Of a stretch of 64,000 nucleotides of DNA, positions 10,797 to 22,473 are shown piece after piece. The notes under the pieces were generated by a model that saw only the letters and a list, made by a program, of their open reading frames with translations, was not told the DNA's origin and ran no database searches. The DNA is from Urophycis tenuis (Eukaryota > Chordata > Actinopteri > Gadiformes > Phycidae), in contig JAXIVH010000030.1 in the NCBI GenBank assembly GCA_036785325.1, positions 4,766,842-4,830,841 of the forward strand, written 5' to 3'. Positions within the stretch are counted from its first letter, which is position 1. Each line of letters opens with the position of its first letter. The position numbers and the translations under genes were made by a program.

Positions 10797-12313
10797 TCAT
10801 AAAGCAAACACCCCGAAGAACGTATCCCCGGGGTTTGAGGTCACATTGGGCAGAAACTTCTTCCTCATCTCAGTCTGGAGACGGTCTCCCGCCTCCAGGC
10901 GGAAGACGGCTCCCATGTACACAGCGTTGAACCACTTGCCCTGGTCCCTCACCCCGTCCCTGGCAGGCGTCTTCTCGCAGGTCGTGCGTACCGAGTGGAG
11001 GATGGTATGGTAATTCTCTGGTAATCTGCTGCTGGAATAAGAATCCGACCACCGTTTGACCATGTAGCTCAGATGGACCAGCTCCCTCCGCCCACTCTGG
11101 TCTTTGTCGTCCGCCTGGCACCTGATGCCGAACGAGGCCTGGCTGTAAACAAAGTACAGGCCTCCCTGCGGAATGACAATCTCGTTGTCTTCAAGCATCA
11201 GCTCTCCTTCGGAATGGTATTGGTCCACGCCTGTCTTCCACTGCACAGTGTTCAACTCTCCGTTGTACGCGCCTAAAGAAAAGGTCCCACATGGATGGTG
11301 GAATACATGTTAGGATTGCTGTTAAGACGGAATAGGACCATACATTTACATGTGTTAACGATGTGGACCTATAGATTCAAGAACAAAAGTCTAGTAGACC
11401 AGAGTTTCCCAACATTTCCTCTGTATGCCCTCCACCCCCCTCAACCCCGTTGGCAGGCCTGCTACGTATCAAGTACTACTACATCAATATCAAACCCCAA
11501 ATGTTGTCCTTCAAACTAACAGTTGCCCTATGCTATGATCATCATTTAGCATCATTATTAATATTGACACATTTGAAATGGAAGGAGCTGTATGCTACTA
11601 CTGGTTTTAATGGTCATAGGCCTATTGCTCAGCAACAAAATGTACATCTTTTTGCACCACCATTTTAATTTGTAACTATAACAAAGCAAAATCACCCCAT
11701 GGAATCTGCTCACACAAACCCATGAACCACTGGGGTAGACTATTCAGTCCATGTTTGACCATGGAAACACTTAATATTTTCAAAGTATGTATGAATGTAT
11801 TTACCTTCCAAATGAATTGCAGCCCTCGCATTCTTTGATATCGCTCTCAACTTTATTGGGAGACCTGAAAAAGAGACGAGAACCTTTAGAATAAACCTCA
11901 ACACAAAGGCATTGCTAGCCAGCTTTTTCCGTGGAGCATCTTCCCAACTCTTGATAGGCCACATAACATAAGACATTCAGCAATGTGACATAATGACATA
12001 ATGAAGGAATGATTCTTACCATCATCTTTCACTGTATGGCCTTGCTCCTGCGTCCCCTAAAAAAATAAGAGAGAGACAAACTGTTAAATATACATTTAGT
12101 TGTCTCCCTGGGAGGGAAGTGGACACACAATATGTTTCATGGACTCACCTTGAACTGCAAGGTAACGCAGAGGACTGTGGCAACACACAGCGCGACTGCC
12201 ACACACTTCCATGGTGTGGGGCAAGCAGCCAACGTCTTCAACGCAGACTTATGACCCTCTTGTGGTTCTGTGGGAGCTGCCACGTCCATTTTCACTCTGC
12301 AGTCTCCGTCCAT
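10797..12313 (-). CDS. tnf: Tumour necrosis factor-like cytokine, complete (four exons, 245 aa)
   Basis: Coding exons on the minus strand are 12149-12313, 12020-12056, 11805-11864 and 10797-11272, all GT-AG and in phase, the canonical four-exon TNF layout. It is a type II membrane protein: cytosolic residues 1-36, a membrane anchor at about 37-54, a short stalk from the two small exons, then a TNF homology domain from about residue 75. Support includes the family signature region IVIPQGGLYFVYSQ (119-132), one likely disulfide pair (C139, C186), the segment GAVFRL, and the C-terminus TFFGVFAL typical of TNF. An N-glycosylation sequon (NVT) sits at 230. By family it is a trimeric inflammatory ligand for TNF receptors. 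Fish carry more than one TNF form (TNF-alpha, TNF-N), and I cannot decide which this is. No second TNF gene was seen beside it. Confidence 0.93.
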
Positions 12314-12493
12314 TATTCACACCGTATCAAATAATAGTGGTGACACACTGTTAACACAATCCCAAAGTAGTTAAGTCAACTGTATCGAATATGTTCTCTC
12401 ACACGTTCTAAGAATGTCTAAGAGTGTTGACTGTCTGACAGTGTACTGCTGCTGAGCTCTTGGTCTGCTTGATACTACTGACTCGCACTCACA

Positions 12494-12504
12494 CTTTTAA
12501 AAGG
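12494..12504 (-). promoter_or_regulatory. TATA-like box of the TNF gene
   Basis: The minus strand reads CCTTTTAAAAG about 185 bp upstream of the TNF start codon. It sits immediately downstream, relative to transcription, of the NF-kB motif. Spacing suits a core promoter with a 5' UTR of about 150 nt, though the real start site is unknown. Confidence 0.6.
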
Positions 12505-12519
12505 CAACATTTCCAAAGG

Positions 12520-12529
12520 GGGAAATTCC
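12520..12529 (-). promoter_or_regulatory. Perfect NF-kB motif in the TNF promoter
   Basis: GGGAAATTCC fits the kB consensus GGGRNNYYCC exactly and lies 16 bp upstream of the TATA-like box. TNF genes of other vertebrates are induced through proximal kB sites, so function here is likely. A nearby imperfect palindrome TTCTCATTCCATGAGAA at about 12557-12573 may be a second site, but I give it little weight. Confidence 0.75.
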
Positions 12530-13912
12530 GGTGATGACAAGTGAGATGTTGGTAGTTTCTCATTCCATGAGAAAGGGGAACCCACACCTCTAACCACAGA
12601 TACACACTCAATTCTATTTATTGCCTAATACATTTATTGCTCATTTGCTTTTGGTGTATTTTCTATTCTATTCTCTCTGATATATTTGTATCATGTCCAT
12701 CTTGAGCAGAGCAATTAATTGAACAAAGTAGGCCTACTGAGTCTATATTTTTGAGATAATGTTTTAGTTAGAACTTGCATTACTGAGGTTGTACGTCATT
12801 GTTTCCACTGATTATCGTTTGACTTTTTGGGTAGTTTTCACCTTGGTTGACATTGACCTGTTACCTTTTGCGCCATTCCACAGGAGCGGTAGGAACACTA
12901 CAAAGATTGACCTCAAAGGAGCAGTATATTTAATTAGTTTGGTTGCAAAGAAATCCACACTATTGTTATCATGCTTTTTCTTAAGTTTCTTCTTTTTCTT
13001 TTGGAGTTATCAACACCAAACTATGGGCAAACAATTGGGCATATTTCAGAACATTGCACAATTCCTGTAATAGTAGAAGTCTTTTGTACTTTTTTGCATA
13101 TATTTTTGGTATATAAAAAAAGTATATGTACAAGTGAATGGGGAAAATATGCTAACATCAATCACTCCAAACATGAAAACCTGGGAGTTGTCAGGAAAAG
13201 AGGCGGTCTGCAAAAGGTTTGGTACCACATGGCCCCAGGGGGCTTTATAACTCAAACCAATCAAACCAATCAAACCAATGGCAAAGTTGGTACACATAAG
13301 GGTTAGGGTAGACTTGCTGTTAGGCCAAGCGTATGCGTCCTGCTGTGTCCTGTGTGCAGACTTGCTGCATCATTATGCTGCCAAAATGCATGATAGTGAA
13401 GGTTTCCACTATCATTTTAAATTTTAAAGCATTTTAAAGACCACAGTAATATCAACTTCAGAAATTGTACAAAAGCATGTGTGCTCATGTAAATAAACAA
13501 TATGGAGACACTGGTGGAGGAAGAACTGATAATCTTACTACTGTTAAAGGGGTAGTTTGGAATTTTGGACATAGGACCCCATTTCCAAGTTAGCCAGTGA
13601 TATTTATCATTAGAGACGTTTTCAACAAATTTCATTCAGCCCTTCAAGTTGCAGAGTTTGCTGGTGGTAGGCTAGCGCAAGTCAACGGTTTTTGCTAGCC
13701 TGCTAGCCTGTCTTACCCGCTCCACAGTATAGAAATAAATCTAACCTTCCATCGCATGAATCATTGCATTTTGAGGGACTAGTTTCTGCCGGTAACCTAG
13801 GTAATATCAGTCCAATATCTGACTAGGAATTATAACACTGCTACTGAGACACAAGTCCCTCACAATGCAATGTCATGGAAGGTTGTTTTTATTTCTGACA
13901 TTGTTCTATCAA

Positions 13913-14718
13913 CAGTGGCGGCTGGCCCATAGAGGGCGATAGGGCACCGCCCCCCCCTTGACCCACAAAAAATAAATAAATAAATAAATAAAACTAATAA
14001 TAATAAATTATACAAATTGTTAATATTTGTGTGTTTGAAATATGACTGTACCCAGTAATATGTGTCAAATATGATAGAAAATCTGTGCAAGATGTATGCT
14101 TTTCCCACACGTCCCGTGTCCCATGCTTCAACAGCTCTGGGGCGATGGAGAAATCGCCCCAAGGAGGCGGGTCTGTGTAACTGTTTAGCCAATAACTAAT
14201 TTAAGATGTGAAAGCATTACATTAAATTTGGCCAATCAGCGTCCTCAAATCCAAGCCGATATGGGCGATTACTTTGACATTAAATTTGGCCAATCAGCGT
14301 CCTCAAATCCAAGCCGATATGGGCGATTACTTTATCGCCCCAAGCGAGCGAATGCTGGTCAGGGCGAGTCTGTATATAGTTGTATACAGTTGTATATAGT
14401 TGACCTTAGTATTTTTTAGTCCTTTTCACTACCTATTAATCTGCCGATTATTTTCTTGATTGTTTAGTATATAAAATGTTTACTGTAATTTCATAGAGCC
14501 CAAAGTGACTACAAATTCAATTTCAAATGAAAAAATGGAAAGCTTGTGTTTGTGCAATATGTTGTTTGTTTTGTGTTAGAATGCCTCAACTTTTTAATAT
14601 TGGCATTAAACAATTATTGACTATTTCTGTAGTTTGCGTTCAATGTATTGGGATGGTTACTGAAATGGACTGAATATGGCACAGCCCCACCTAGAATATT
14701 CTTCGCCAGCCGCCACTG
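13913..14718. mobile_element. hAT-like non-autonomous transposon nested in the fold-back
   Basis: The element begins CAGTGGCGGCTGGC and ends with its exact reverse complement GCCAGCCGCCACTG, a 14-bp terminal inverted repeat. It is flanked by the perfect 8-bp duplication TCTATCAA (13905-13912 and 14719-14726). Short CAG-type ends plus an 8-bp duplication point to the hAT superfamily. There is no transposase; the longest ORFs are unremarkable. It contains a ~58-bp tandem duplication at about 14221-14335. Confidence 0.88.
14221..14335 (+). repeat. ~58-bp tandem duplication inside the hAT-like element
   Basis: The unit beginning ATTAAATTTGGCCAATCAGC and ending GGGCGATTACTTTGAC occurs twice in a row with virtually no differences. 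The near identity implies the duplication is recent relative to the surrounding element. Confidence 0.85.
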
Positions 14719-15420
14719 TCTATCAACACAGATATTTACATCGATAGTCTGCCGTTATAAATTATTTGCCTAGGGTGTACTGTGGAGTGGGTAAGACTGT
14801 TTTTATTAGCAGACTAGCAGAGACCGTTGACTTACGCTAGCCTAGCAGCAGCGAACTCTGAAACTAGAAGGACTGAATGAAATTTGTTGAAAACATCTCC
14901 AATGCTAAGTAACACACTGGCTAACTTGGAAATGAGGTCCTATGTTCAAAATTCCGAAGACGGCCGCAGAAAAGAAAGCGTCACATGATCTGCCCTTAGT
15001 TTCTTGTCAGTAGCCTATTGCATCTCGCGGACGCGTCATGTTCACTTGCGACGACGTGTGCGACTGACGCACCGTACACATGCATTGTCTGAAGCAAGTC
15101 AATTCCAGCCCGTAGCAGGTCTCTAAAACTTACCACATTGACCACCCGAAAATGTTTTGAATGAGGCACGTTCCGACATAGTGGGAAGACATACTAGATA
15201 AAATAACATGGAATAAAATAAAATAGAATAAAATAAAAGTAGCAATGGAGGTAGGCTACTTACTTCAAGGTACTTTCACACCATGAACAATATTAAAATA
15301 AACATAAAATGTAAAATCAATATAGCTATTAAATGGTTCCATCCATTTAGGTGAATATAAATATACATCCTAAATCAACTTATCATTGGCATATAGGGTG
15401 AGGCCTACCATTTACTAGAC

Positions 15421-15997
15421 CAGGGGTCTCCAACACCTTGCCCGTGAGCTACCAGTAGATCTCAACCTTCCCTTTCCAAGTAGCTTGCCAAAGGGTTGAT
15501 TATATCCAATCAAATTCATAGATGTCCTACCCCTTCTTACACAAAATGATTATTTGCCCATTAGTTGTAAATCAAACAGTTGTGCTGGTGTCAAGCTTGA
15601 TGAGTCAGTCTGTGGTGATGTGAGATGGGCAGCAACCATGGCCGCAGCAGGTAGGAGGCTAAAAACGTGCTATTTTCATGAAAAGTGGGAAACAGAGTTT
15701 TGTTTCACAAATGTAACGTGATGTTTTAATGCAAAATGTGAGTTGTGGACACCAACATTTTGTAAATGTTCAGACAAAGAAGCTTATTCGGTTTAAATAG
15801 AAATAGAAATAGAAATACTTTATTAATCCCAAGATGGGAAATTTCGACGGAGCAGCAGCATTAGAATACAACATTTTTGTATTGTTTGTTTAGGTTGAAA
15901 TAAGCTATGAGAATAAATATTATAAAACATGAGTAGCTCTCGGCCATTTTCAATTAGTTAAAGTAGCTCTCAGATGAAAAGAGGTTGCAGACCCCTG
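15421..15997. mobile_element. Second hAT-like element with a LINE tail inserted
   Basis: The ends are CAGGGGTCTCCAAC and GTTGCAGACCCCTG, near-perfect inverted repeats. The flanks carry a perfect 8-bp duplication TACTAGAC (15413-15420 and 15998-16005). This is the classic end type of hAT elements. Inside, at about 15797-15880, lies an (AAATAG)n run plus tactttattaatcccaag, which looks like the 3' end of a LINE inserted in reverse orientation. Confidence 0.87.
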
Positions 15998-16254
15998 TAC
16001 TAGACTATTTGGTAGCCTTATTTGGAGTGTTCAAACCAACCAACATTATGAGCATGCTGCCTGCAGAGATGCACATGACTCCTTGACTCATGGTGTCATT
16101 TCAAATAGGTCATACCCCTAAGCGCTTTAATATGTTTACAAATATGCAACATACATTTATTATTTATTTATATACAAATATGATTGGCTTAGACTTCTTC
16201 ACATATAACTTCATGATGCCCAATAAACCTGTTTCACCGCCATAGCATAAACAG

Positions 16255-16390
16255 AGGTGTCGCTCATAACACTAATTGTGGGGCTGCTCCTTTTGTGTAC
16301 CAGGACATGATTAGTACACTACTCTTCACTAGTTTATTCTACTACCCATGTCCCGGTACAAAGAGCAGACCCATGATGATTGTGAAAAGG
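16255..16390. mobile_element. Palindromic MITE family, copy A
   Basis: A ~135-bp element that folds on itself: ggggctgctccttttgtgtaccaggacatg is matched in inverted form by catgtcccggtacaaagagcagaccca. It shares sequence with copies at about 19930-20060 and 27592-27739. No coding capacity. Confidence 0.75.
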
Positions 16391-16507
16391 ATCTATTGCG
16401 CGATCTCATCCGCTAATTATTCAGTGCTGTGTTATTTCGTCAGGGATTTTTGGTCACCATGAATAAACAGACAAATGGAAAGAGGAACAATTTCGTCAGC
16501 ATTTGAG

Positions 16508-16510
<3 letters not shown>

Positions 16511-16590
<80 letters not shown>

Positions 16591-16595
16591 TGCGT
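16511..16595 (+). repeat. (TG)n microsatellite
   Basis: About 85 bp of TG repeats with minor variation at the right end (TATG, TGCG). ORFs crossing it are artefacts. Confidence 0.95.
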
Positions 16596-17124
16596 GAGAG
16601 AGAGAGTAAAAGGCAGGGAAATATGTCATCATCTATCAGTACAAGAATGATACATGAAAAGATAATTCATCTCGATATCACAAAATGAAAGTTTGATGAC
16701 ACTTTGTCATCAAACACCTCCTCTTCAGATTATCCAGTGTGGGTTGATGTTCAGGAATGATACTTAATGTAATTGCCATTGTAGGGGCCTATTATATTCT
16801 TTGTCAGATGTCACTTTGTCATTTAAATGATCTATACTGAAATATACAGAATTATGTTCTTTATATAATCTGTCATTGTATTGCCTAGCATGGTTTTTAT
16901 ATTTTGTTTTCTTTTAAGAGAACAGGCATTCATTTGAACATAAATTGTCAAAAAAAAACTAAAACAAGGAAGTGAAAACGATTATGTTTGGGAATATTCT
17001 ATGCTATTTTACTTTCAGTCACAAGTTTTGTGGTAATTTATGATTTTTTGCAACATCTGAAATCTGAAAACAAAAAAACAAGCATCATACATATAAATAA
17101 TACTAATGCTACACTATCATGCCT

Positions 17125-17191
17125 ATCATACTACTACTACTACTACTACCACTGTGACTACTACTACTAATTGCAATAATCCTAATAATAC

Positions 17192-17246
<55 letters not shown>

Positions 17247-17328
17247 TGTAGTAGCAGTAGTAGTAGTAGTAGTAGTAGTATCATCTGTATTATTATTATT
17301 AATAATAATAACGATAATAATAATAATC

Positions 17329-17367
<39 letters not shown>

Positions 17368-17413
17368 GCTATCATTAATAATAATGTTTATTGTGACAGT
17401 CACAATAAACATT
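17125..17413. repeat. Compound trinucleotide array with mutual complementarity
   Basis: Consecutive blocks of (TAC)n, (TTA)n, (GTA)n and (AAT)n occur in that order, so block 1 can pair with block 3 and block 2 with block 4. It is followed by a perfect 15-bp inverted repeat AATGTTTATTGTGAC at 17383-17397 and 17399-17413. The whole region could form alternative hairpins. Confidence 0.9.
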
Positions 17414-18674
17414 AGTGCATGAAAGTGTAATCCCAGTGTTGATGTGGACTCAGTATTAGCCTATAAAGCTTATAGAGAGATGACGGAAGAGTAAATTGAA
17501 AGATGAACGTTTATCTGTGAGAACATCATTTGAAAAACACGGTGAAGAAGCTTGAACTAATAAACTTAAGGTACTTGTGAAATAATCTGAAATTACTTGT
17601 AATTACTGACCCCTTTGACCGGTAAGTGAACGGCAGCCTGCTCGTGCTCGCGGATTCAGAACCCGCGCTCCAATTGAGGTAATAATTGAGCTTCAATTGA
17701 GATAATACAAATCATAAATGAATGTTAGCTATAATCTTTCATAAACTTACACATACACATTGCAAAGTAATGAAATTTTTGCATCAGCTGCAGTTAACTC
17801 GGGGAATGTTGTTCATATGCAATCTGAAGCATTTATGGCAGTAAAATCAAAAGACAAAGCAACCAAACAATACTGCTCATATAGCTCTACCACAATTAAG
17901 GTTGCAGCCCCATCTAGTGTTCGATTTTCTTAGAAAGATATTTTGAGATTACTTCAAATTGTGGGCAAAAAATATCCAAAATGCAATTCTGCCAAATTGC
18001 ATTTTTTTTTTTAACAGTACTGTGCTTGTATTGAGTATTTATAAAACATACACATAAAGTGCATGCACGTAGTATGCACCAGTCATCCGCTGAGGATTTA
18101 TCATAGGCCTGCACAACCCTGTCAAAACAATGGCAATAGAACTACAATTACAGGCGTGTCCAAACCTTGGGCAAACCTCTCTTTACCGTAAAATATCAAG
18201 TAGCGAAATAAAAAACGACAGTTACTTAACAATTAAGATATACCCGGACTATTGTCAGAAAATTAGCTACACTAGCCAATATTTCAGTAACTATGCTGAT
18301 AGTGTCATGTTTTCGATATTAATGTAGACTCTTACTGATATTCCGTTGTTCATTTATTAGAACTATTTCGGTTAGGTTGCCGGGGAGTGACTCGCAACTG
18401 CACTAACACACACCACTGCAATGGCAATGTAATTAGAAGATGATTGCATTTTGCAACTCAAACAATGAATTCGTTTAACGCAATAAACATGACGGTATTG
18501 TATCGGAGAGAGTAAGCGTGAGACTCTATAAGAACGCTTTTACATATTCTTTGTTTAAAGGCTAAGTTAGCAAAGTTAGCTAGCTCAGCACCTGCAAGAG
18601 CCCTACAGTGTTACTAGGATTGGCTTTGTATTTAATTGATATACCGTTTATGTAGATCTATTTGGAACTCAACA

Positions 18675-21600
18675 ATGGAGTTTCCTTTTGATATTAACAA
18701 CATCTTCCCAGAGAGAATCTCCATTTTGGACCAGTCCATTTTTTCAGGTGATAAATCAAAAGGAAGGTATGCTGTCTTTTGTTTAGTTTGGTTTGTTACA
18801 GTCAGTGTAACACTGTTGATACCCGCCCATCATTTATGCCCAGGATTGAGGTCGCCTCTTAATGCTTTGCTATATAAGATGCTTGGACAATAATACTTTG
18901 GCAGCTACCTTTAGTTGCTGTCACAATTAGCCTGGTTAAACGGAGTCTAACATTCGTGATTTCTGTCTCCAGACCAGATCTACAAAGGAACATAGCTTCA
19001 GTTATCGATGAGCTTGGAAAAGCCTCCTCTAAGGTTCGTGTTTTTGTTATTAATGGCCGTCATTGTTGTAATTACATTGAACGAACTAAATGGTGCGTCC
19101 ACAATAGCAATTGTTGTTTTTTGTGTGTTTTTATTATAATCCTGTGTGCTATGACTATGATAAATATTGCTCACTATTTCTATAGAAAAACTGCTTTGCA
19201 AATCATATACCGTTGTGATGTATCCCATCCACAGGCTCAACAGTTGCCAGCACCAATAACAAGTGCTTTAAAACTGCAGTCCAACCGGCACTACCTTTAC
19301 CTCATCAAGGATGAAACGAGCAATGGGTATCTTGTTATATCAGTTCTCCGTTTTTCAAGTCTGGCCTCACTAATCAATTGAATACTTTATTAAATTATAG
19401 GTCAATTAACAGTAACATCCCACCAAGTTTCAAATACTCTAGGTTGGTCACAGTGCTTGCTTTTAATAAGTACTATTAAGTGGAAATGGCAGGATTCCTA
19501 CCTTAGTATGCTAACAATGGCAATGATGGATAATAATAATAAAAAAGCTATAGCTTGGATAAACTTGAGGTTCTATTGCGCAGGGTGAATCTTTCTGAAC
19601 CATAATATATTGTATACAATATCAAAACAAATATTTGGTTTACCCATGAAGAGGAGGCTATTACTGTGCTAAAATATATGTCTTATGTTCTTCTCACTCA
19701 TACGTCCCCCAATCTTTCCTTTCTGCAAATGCAGAGGACACGGAGCAGGAGTGGGATTTCTAAAAGTTGGCTACAAGAAGTTGTTTCTTCTTGTGAGTAC
19801 CTACACGTCTATGTCTAGTTTTCTGTAGCCAGAGAAGTTGTCACTGTTCATGTAGTATGCTCTTAACCAGCCTGTATTACTTCATTGTACAATACAACCT
19901 TTTCACAGAGGCTTTATCAAAGGACACACAGGTGTTACTCATAAAACTCATTATGGGTCTGCTTCTTTAGTGTATCAGGGCACAGTTAGTAGACATCTTC
20001 ACTAGTTAAGTCCCACCTGTACTCTGGTACATAAAAGGAGAAAACCCATAATGAGTTAACATTAGGTAATTAACCTTTTGCATTGCAGCTCAGTCCTTGT
20101 TAGTTAAAGTTAGTCTTGTTCCAATGGCACACCATCTCCAATCCTTAGTCAAGATGAACACCATTAGTAAACATAAACACCATTCGTAAATGATTACCAG
20201 ACCAAAAGCTGTTGATTAACTGTTAGTTATTGCTTACTCCATGAACTATTCTTACTGGTGAATGAATGTACCATCATTGTAAACAAGGGTGTTGACATAC
20301 AATGTTCAGTGATGGTTAAAAACATTAAGAATATGAAAAAAGGAAATGGACAGGAAATGACAAAAGAAAAACATCTGCATGTGTGGTAATGGTGTACAGC
20401 TTATTCCACTGCTACATTTGAAAGTCATAAATCAGTTTTTATTGATGCCAAGAAGTCTTGAGGGACCTTATTCACTTAGTGGCCATCTTGGTTTCCATCT
20501 TGCCACTAAACACTAGCTGCATGAGGTTAATAATCAACTCTGCCCAGCTAGTGTTCAGAACCAAGATGGCCGCTATGTGAATTAAGGCCCATGGTCATTT
20601 TTTGTTCACAGGACCAGCGGGGAGCCCACATAGAGGCAGAGCCGCTGTGTGTCCTGGACTTCTACATCACAGAGAGCCTGCAGCGCCATGGCTATGGGCT
20701 GGAGCTCTTTGACTTCATGCTGCAGGTAACTCCTCGTACATTTTGTCTCAAGGAGAATTAAATGTATTAAAAAAACATGTACATTTAGATTCTGATCATT
20801 CACAACATGTTCTAGGATTGTTCTAGGTGTTGTATGATTACATGAAGATTTGATGGGTGTTTTTGTCATTCTACAAATTTTATCACCATAAACATCACAC
20901 AATTACAATTGGCCGATATGTGAAATGGATCACGATACAGTGTTATGAAGTGCAAGGTATTCCATTGCAATGTCCATGCAGACAGTGTTACTATTGCTCC
21001 ATATTTGAAAGCGGAAGCAGGCCCTCCAATCCACTTCCTGTAACAGGAGCCTCTCTGCTCAGACATGTCACCCGTCATTTAAACAGCAGTGTTATTTGAA
21101 CAGTTGGCCACAAAGTATTCTCACAAATTTGACTTTAGGTCAACATCTAAAGTCTGTATGTAGACAAGCTAAAATCTTAGTGAGTGATTAATTTTTTTTT
21201 TTTTTCTGAATAAATTCTCAGAGATGGAAACTGTTAATGGTTTGATTTGGGGATATTACGTAAGGTAACCAAACTAAGTAAGTTAAGTCCAACTCCATAC
21301 CTGTAGCAATTAAACACTCACACCCACAACACAAACTGTAAAGCAGTATATGCTATTCTTCATACGGTATTGTAGGGGAGAAAATGTAACAGCATAGGAA
21401 TCTATGGCGGGTGGGGGGGCGGGGGTGGGTGCAATGCAAAAGTGCAATGCAGCTACAACAGTGTGTGCATTTGCATTACTGGGTTGCTTTTCTTCCCTCT
21501 GTATCTTTTATTGATCTCTTTTCCTCCGCAGCACAAGCAGATGGAGCCGGCACTCATGGCCTATGACAGACCTTCAGCCAAATTCCTCGCCTTCCTTGCA

Positions 21601-22420
21601 AAGCATTATTGCCTGACTCAAAGTGTTCCTCAGGTATCACTCTACGTAAAACACAATCATAACAGTAATGAAAAGAATTATACTAATATTAATAATAATG
21701 AGGATAATAATGATGAATGTCAGAGTCAGGTATCCCCGAAATAATGGGATATGAAACATGATCTGAGGAGAGCAGTAGCTTATCCTCTCTTCTGATAAAG
21801 ATTTCACGGTTGCACTTGTTTTAGCTGCTATTTATAGACTGCCCCCATCCCTCTTCACTCTCCTCTGTAGCAGCTTGTTAATGTTTCCATGACAGTATTT
21901 ATTCCAGGAACAGTTCAAAAGTTCAAGTTGAACAAGACGTCTAGGGACCTTCAATGCATTTGCTTTTTATTTTATTTTATTTTTTTAAACCTTTTTAACA
22001 TGGTCCCTGTTATGCTTAGGTGAACAACTTTGTGGTTTATGCTGGATTTTTCCTCAACAAATCAGGTAATTTCTTTACAACGGCATTTATACTTTTTCAC
22101 ATTGAAAATTCTAATTGCATCAATGTGAGGTTTTTTAAACCTCATATTAACGTTGTATGTTGAATTTTAACATTGTGATTATGGGCATTGCATTGATTGG
22201 TGTATACAACTATAATACAAGTGATCTCTCTTGAGGTCCATGTAGTCTGTGCATCCTGTCCAAACTCATCACCATCATCACGTTAGGCGTCTTCAGGCAA
22301 ACTATTAGTTAAATAGTAGCGTGTTATATCTTCATCTTTAGTAACTATTTTAATTTGTTTTTACACATGAAACAGTACAGTACTCAATGTATTCAGGTCA
22401 AAAGTTAAATCTGGAAAGGG

Positions 22421-22473
<53 letters not shown>

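Larger units (their letters stand above)
13559..14955. mobile_element. Fold-back DNA element with ~170-bp inverted arms
   Basis: The left arm at about 13559-13729 begins GGAATTTTGGACATAGGACC. The reverse complement of about 14778-14955 begins GGAATTTTGAACATAGGACC, and the arms stay alignable to the shared TCCACAGTA end. A second, inner inverted pair lies at about 13743-13780 and 13855-13884. A hAT-like element has inserted between the arms. The arms are clearly diverged, so this is older than its guest. No transposase ORF and no clear target duplication were found. Confidence 0.8.
12530..18674. other. Gene-poor, transposon-rich interval between TNF and ATAT1
   Basis: No coding exon was recognised. 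The interval contains a long fold-back (13559-14955) with a hAT-like element inside it, a second hAT-like element (15421-15997), a palindromic MITE copy (about 16255-16390), a (TG)n array (about 16510-16595) and a trinucleotide block (about 17125-17380). The remainder, including about 17420-18670, shows nothing I can name. Confidence 0.65.
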
